Assembly (NCBI GenBank): GCA_964640385.1
Contig: CAZXFL010000003.1
Span: 1-64,000 of the forward strand
Direction: 5' to 3'
Origin: JBBDIK01 sp964640385
Lineage (GTDB): Bacteria; Actinomycetota; UBA4738; JBBDHU01
DNA: 64,000 nt
In this document: in pieces, positions 62,400 through 64,000 of the stretch
Position numbering within the stretch: position 1 is the stretch's first letter
Layout: each line of letters begins with the position of its first letter
Translations under genes and position numbers: made by a program
Notes under the pieces: model-generated
Told to the model about the DNA's origin: nothing
Seen by the model: the letters and a program-made list of their open reading frames with translations, nothing else
The model's database searches: none

Positions 62400-62897
62400 A
62401 TGGCTCAGGAAGGCGGAGGCGCTGGAACCGGCGGAGCCGGTGGCGGCATGGGCGGTTCGGGCGGCGGCGGTATGGACATGAGCAAGTTGGGCATGCCCCA
62501 GAAGATCGTGGGCATCTGTGCCGCAGTCTTCATCATCTGGGTCTTCATACCGGGTTGGTGGTCGGTGAACCTCGGCCCGCTGGGCGGGGCGACCGGAGGA
62601 AGCGGCTTCTTCTTCCCGATCATCCTGGCCTGGATCGCTGCCATCGCGGCGTTGGCCGGCGTGGTGATGACGGCAATGGGCACGAAGATGCCTGAGATGC
62701 AGGTCAAGCCGGGCACCGTGCAGCTGATCATCGCTGCCGTCGCCGTGGTGGCGACACTGCTCGGGTTCGTGATGAAGCCCGGAGGCGGATTCGGCGGGGT
62801 CGTTGGCCTCGGCTGGGCCTATTTCGTGGGACTGATCTTGACGTTGGTGTGGGCCTATGGTGCCTTCATGTGGCACAAGGAAGGTCAGAGCTCCTAG
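62400..62897 (+). CDS. Small membrane protein with Gly-rich N-terminus
   Basis: 165 aa. Residues 1-30 are almost all Gly/Ala/Met, then four helices (about 35-52, 72-98, 110-127, 135-156). No family recognised. AAAGGAG 6 nt before ATG; followed by terminator-like hairpins. Confidence 0.75.
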   Translation: MAQEGGGAGTGGAGGGMGGSGGGGMDMSKLGMPQKIVGICAAVFIIWVFIPGWWSVNLGPLGGATGGSGFFFPIILAWIAAIAALAGVVMTAMGTKMPEMQVKPGTVQLIIAAVAVVATLLGFVMKPGGGFGGVVGLGWAYFVGLILTLVWAYGAFMWHKEGQSS

Positions 62898-62919
62898 CGA
62901 GTCGTTGCATCGCACATCC

Positions 62920-62951
62920 GAACGGGGGCCGGGTACCCGGTCCCCGTTCGA
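62920..62951 (+). terminator. Terminator-like hairpin after the Gly-rich membrane protein
   Basis: CGAACGGGG / CCCCGTTCG outer stem with an inner CCGGGTACCCGG palindrome, 22 nt after the stop codon. No T tract. Confidence 0.6.
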
Positions 62952-62967
62952 CGTTCACGATCGAGCC

Positions 62968-62997
62968 CCGGCGGCTGGGTGACATCAGCCGCCGGGT
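62968..62997 (+). terminator. Second terminator-like hairpin
   Basis: CCCGGCGGCTG / CAGCCGCCGGG, 11-bp stem, 8-nt loop, followed by TTGT. Overlaps the degenerate minus-strand gene fragment. Confidence 0.45.
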
Positions 62998-63105
62998 TGT
63001 CCGGCGGCGCGCTGGTGGTAGGCGCGATCGCGAGGAGGATCCCGACCGCGCCCGGTAGAGCTTGAGCGCGGCGTCCAGCGTCTCGCCGACCTTGAGGAGC
63101 CGCAT
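62985..63105 (-). pseudogene. Degenerate N-terminal fragment of a membrane protein gene
   Basis: ATG 63105 (minus) begins MRLLKVGETLDAALKLYRA, similar in pattern to LGQILGGAFKLYGENW of the gene at 61358-62254. Hydrophobic sequence then continues only in another frame (GAVGILLAIAPTTS), implying a 1-nt frameshift, and nothing resembling the rest of the protein follows. It starts next to the tandem repeat and gap, so an assembly error is possible. Confidence 0.35.
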
Positions 63106-63143
63106 CGGGACTGGGCCCCGGCTCGTTGGCTCCGGGGCGGGGA

Positions 63144-63372
63144 CCACGGGGCCCTGACCACGGGGCCCTGACCACGGGGCCCTGACCACGGGGCCCTGAC
63201 CACNNNNNNNNNNNNNNNNNNNNNNNNNNNNNNNNNNNNNNNNNNNNNNNNNNNNNNNNNNNNNNNNNNNNNNNNNNNNNNNNNNNNNNNNNNNNNNNNN
63301 NNNGGGCCCTGACCACGGGGCCCTGACCACGGGGCCCTGACCACGGGGCCCTGACCACGGGGCCCTGACCAC
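63144..63372. repeat. 14-bp tandem repeat array interrupted by an assembly gap
   Basis: Unit CCACGGGGCCCTGA. Four full copies plus a partial are left of the gap (63144-63203) and a partial plus four full copies plus CCAC right of it (63304-63372). The 100 N (63204-63303) are a placeholder, so the true copy number is unknown. The unit contains the palindrome GGGCCC and is not a multiple of 3, so it does not look coding. Confidence 0.9.
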
Positions 63373-63459
63373 CGGCGAACTCCCCCATCCATGCGGCGGA
63401 GCATATTCGACGCCGCTTCCTCTCCACAAGACCTCAACAAGCGGCAGCCTGCGGTCCGC

Positions 63460-63488
63460 TTTACACACACGCAGCTTCGGGCTACCAT
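63460..63488 (+). promoter_or_regulatory. Promoter of the sigma factor gene (-35 TTTACA, -10 TACCAT)
   Basis: TTTACA (63460-63465) and TACCAT (63483-63488) with a 17-nt spacer. Transcription would start near 63495, giving a leader of about 134 nt. Confidence 0.5.
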
Positions 63489-63555
63489 GACCACACTGTG
63501 GCTGGCGGGCCGCGTTCGCTGTGCGCGGACCGCCTTGGCCACGCGCGTCTTTGGG

Positions 63556-63610
63556 TCCCGCGAGCCCCCCGAAGAGCAGACGCGCGGCCGGAATCATGGG
63601 GCTCGCGGGA
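63556..63610 (+). promoter_or_regulatory. Long inverted repeat in the sigma factor leader
   Basis: TCCCGCGAGCCCC / GGGGCTCGCGGGA, a perfect 13-bp stem with a 29-nt loop. It ends 18 nt before ATG 63629, right next to the GAGG ribosome binding site. Confidence 0.5.
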
Positions 63611-63628
63611 GAGTTATCCGAGGTAGAT

Positions 63629-64000
63629 ATGCCTGAACCTGCGCGCCCCCTGGGCACCGACGACGCCGACGATCTACGGCTGTACCTTGAGGCCGCCGCT
63701 CGCGAGCCTCTCCTCACCAAGGAGGAAGAGGTCGAGCTGGCGATGACCATCGAGGCCGGCAAGGAGTCCGAGGAACGGCTCCAGGCCGGTCGTCTGCGCG
63801 CCGAGTCCAGCATCATGAAGGCCCGCAAGGCCGTGCGCCTGGCCGAGGCCGCCCGCCAGCGATTCATCATGGCGAACCTGCGACTGGTCGTGTCCGTCGC
63901 CCGCAAGTACCAGGGCCAGGGCCTCCCGCTCTTAGACCTGATCCAGGAGGGCAACATCGGTCTGATGCGGGCGGTCGAGCTGTTCGACTGGCGCCGCGGG
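63629..64000 (+). CDS. Sigma-70 family RNA polymerase sigma factor (3' end outside window)
   Basis: First 124 codons. DDLRLYLEAAAREPLLT matches the start of sigma region 1.2 and ANLRLVVSVARKYQGQG ... LDLIQEGNIGLMRAVELFDW is region 2.1-2.2, which binds core polymerase. Region 1.1 is essentially absent. Strong similarity to RpoD/HrdB-type group 1-2 factors; which one cannot be decided without regions 3-4. Start fixed by GAGG at about 7 nt and by the promoter upstream. It runs off the window end. Confidence 0.9.
   Translation, partial: MPEPARPLGTDDADDLRLYLEAAAREPLLTKEEEVELAMTIEAGKESEERLQAGRLRAESSIMKARKAVRLAEAARQRFIMANLRLVVSVARKYQGQGLPLLDLIQEGNIGLMRAVELFDWRRG

Noticed and set aside
63144..63372. 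CRISPR array
   Set aside because: Units are 14 bp, directly abutting, with no spacers and no cas genes nearby.
63391..63636. 81-codon plus frame between the repeat array and the sigma factor
   Set aside because: It spans the sigma promoter and leader stem and has no ribosome binding site or recognisable domain.

Overview
The window is one 64-kb stretch of high-GC DNA, densely coded on both strands, with GTG/TTG starts, frequent 4-bp ATGA/GTGA overlaps and many apparently leaderless genes (a TAnnnT hexamer about 7 nt before the start codon). Together with a glucosyl-3-phosphoglycerate synthase, a DUF2236/MpaB pair, a short 6-phosphogluconate dehydrogenase, DUF5317 and DUF4349 proteins and a GreA-type factor, this points to a deep-branching Actinomycetota, probably from an environmental draft assembly (a run of 100 N sits inside a tandem repeat near 63.2 kb). 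The lineage cannot be fixed from the sequence alone. No rRNA, tRNA, CRISPR array, insertion sequence or prophage was seen; it reads as ordinary chromosome with transport and catabolic genes.

Layout: 0-5.7 kb holds the end of a NarL-type sensor kinase, a DUF5317 membrane protein, a proline-rich anchored protein, a DUF2236 oxygenase, a truncated HAD protein and a UbiE-like methyltransferase. 5.7-8.7 kb is a polyamine-type ABC importer (potD-potB-potC) without its ATPase. 8.7-13.3 kb holds gpgS, small membrane and lipoproteins, a CoA transferase and two hypothetical proteins. 13.3-26.3 kb, all on the minus strand, carries two complete five-gene oligopeptide ABC transporter operons flanking a C45-type amidohydrolase, followed by a C26 glutamine-hydrolase-like peptidase, a D-2-hydroxyacid dehydrogenase and an aminotransferase (26.4-29.3 kb). 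This block looks like a peptide/amide scavenging region.

29.4-33.5 kb (plus) carries a GreA-like factor, a CDP-alcohol phosphatidyltransferase, a Rieske ferredoxin, and gnd-zwf of the pentose phosphate pathway. 33.5-40 kb holds a polytopic membrane protein with heme-oxidase-like histidines, a stand-alone TrpB2, a glutaryl-CoA-dehydrogenase-like enzyme, and a tight divergent CBS-protein/mutY pair. 40.1-43 kb is a Fur/Zur-box-controlled zinc uptake operon (znuA-znuC-znuB-zur). 43.1-48.4 kb pairs an alkaline-phosphatase-superfamily protein with a 1173-residue membrane protein that fuses a GT-C-like part to an MFS part. 48.4-49.3 kb (minus) is a small sulfur-relay-like operon (TusA-like, DsrE-like, unknown 93-aa protein).

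49.3-56.8 kb contains an alpha/beta-hydrolase-amidase pair, a VanW protein, a DMT transporter, a second alpha/beta hydrolase and a Ycf46-like AAA ATPase. 56.9-62.9 kb has a sialidase-fold secreted protein, a PAS histidine kinase with a NarL-type regulator, the second DUF2236 protein and two membrane proteins. The last kilobase holds terminator-like hairpins, a broken gene fragment, a 14-bp tandem repeat with the assembly gap, and the promoter, structured leader and first 124 codons of a sigma-70 factor.
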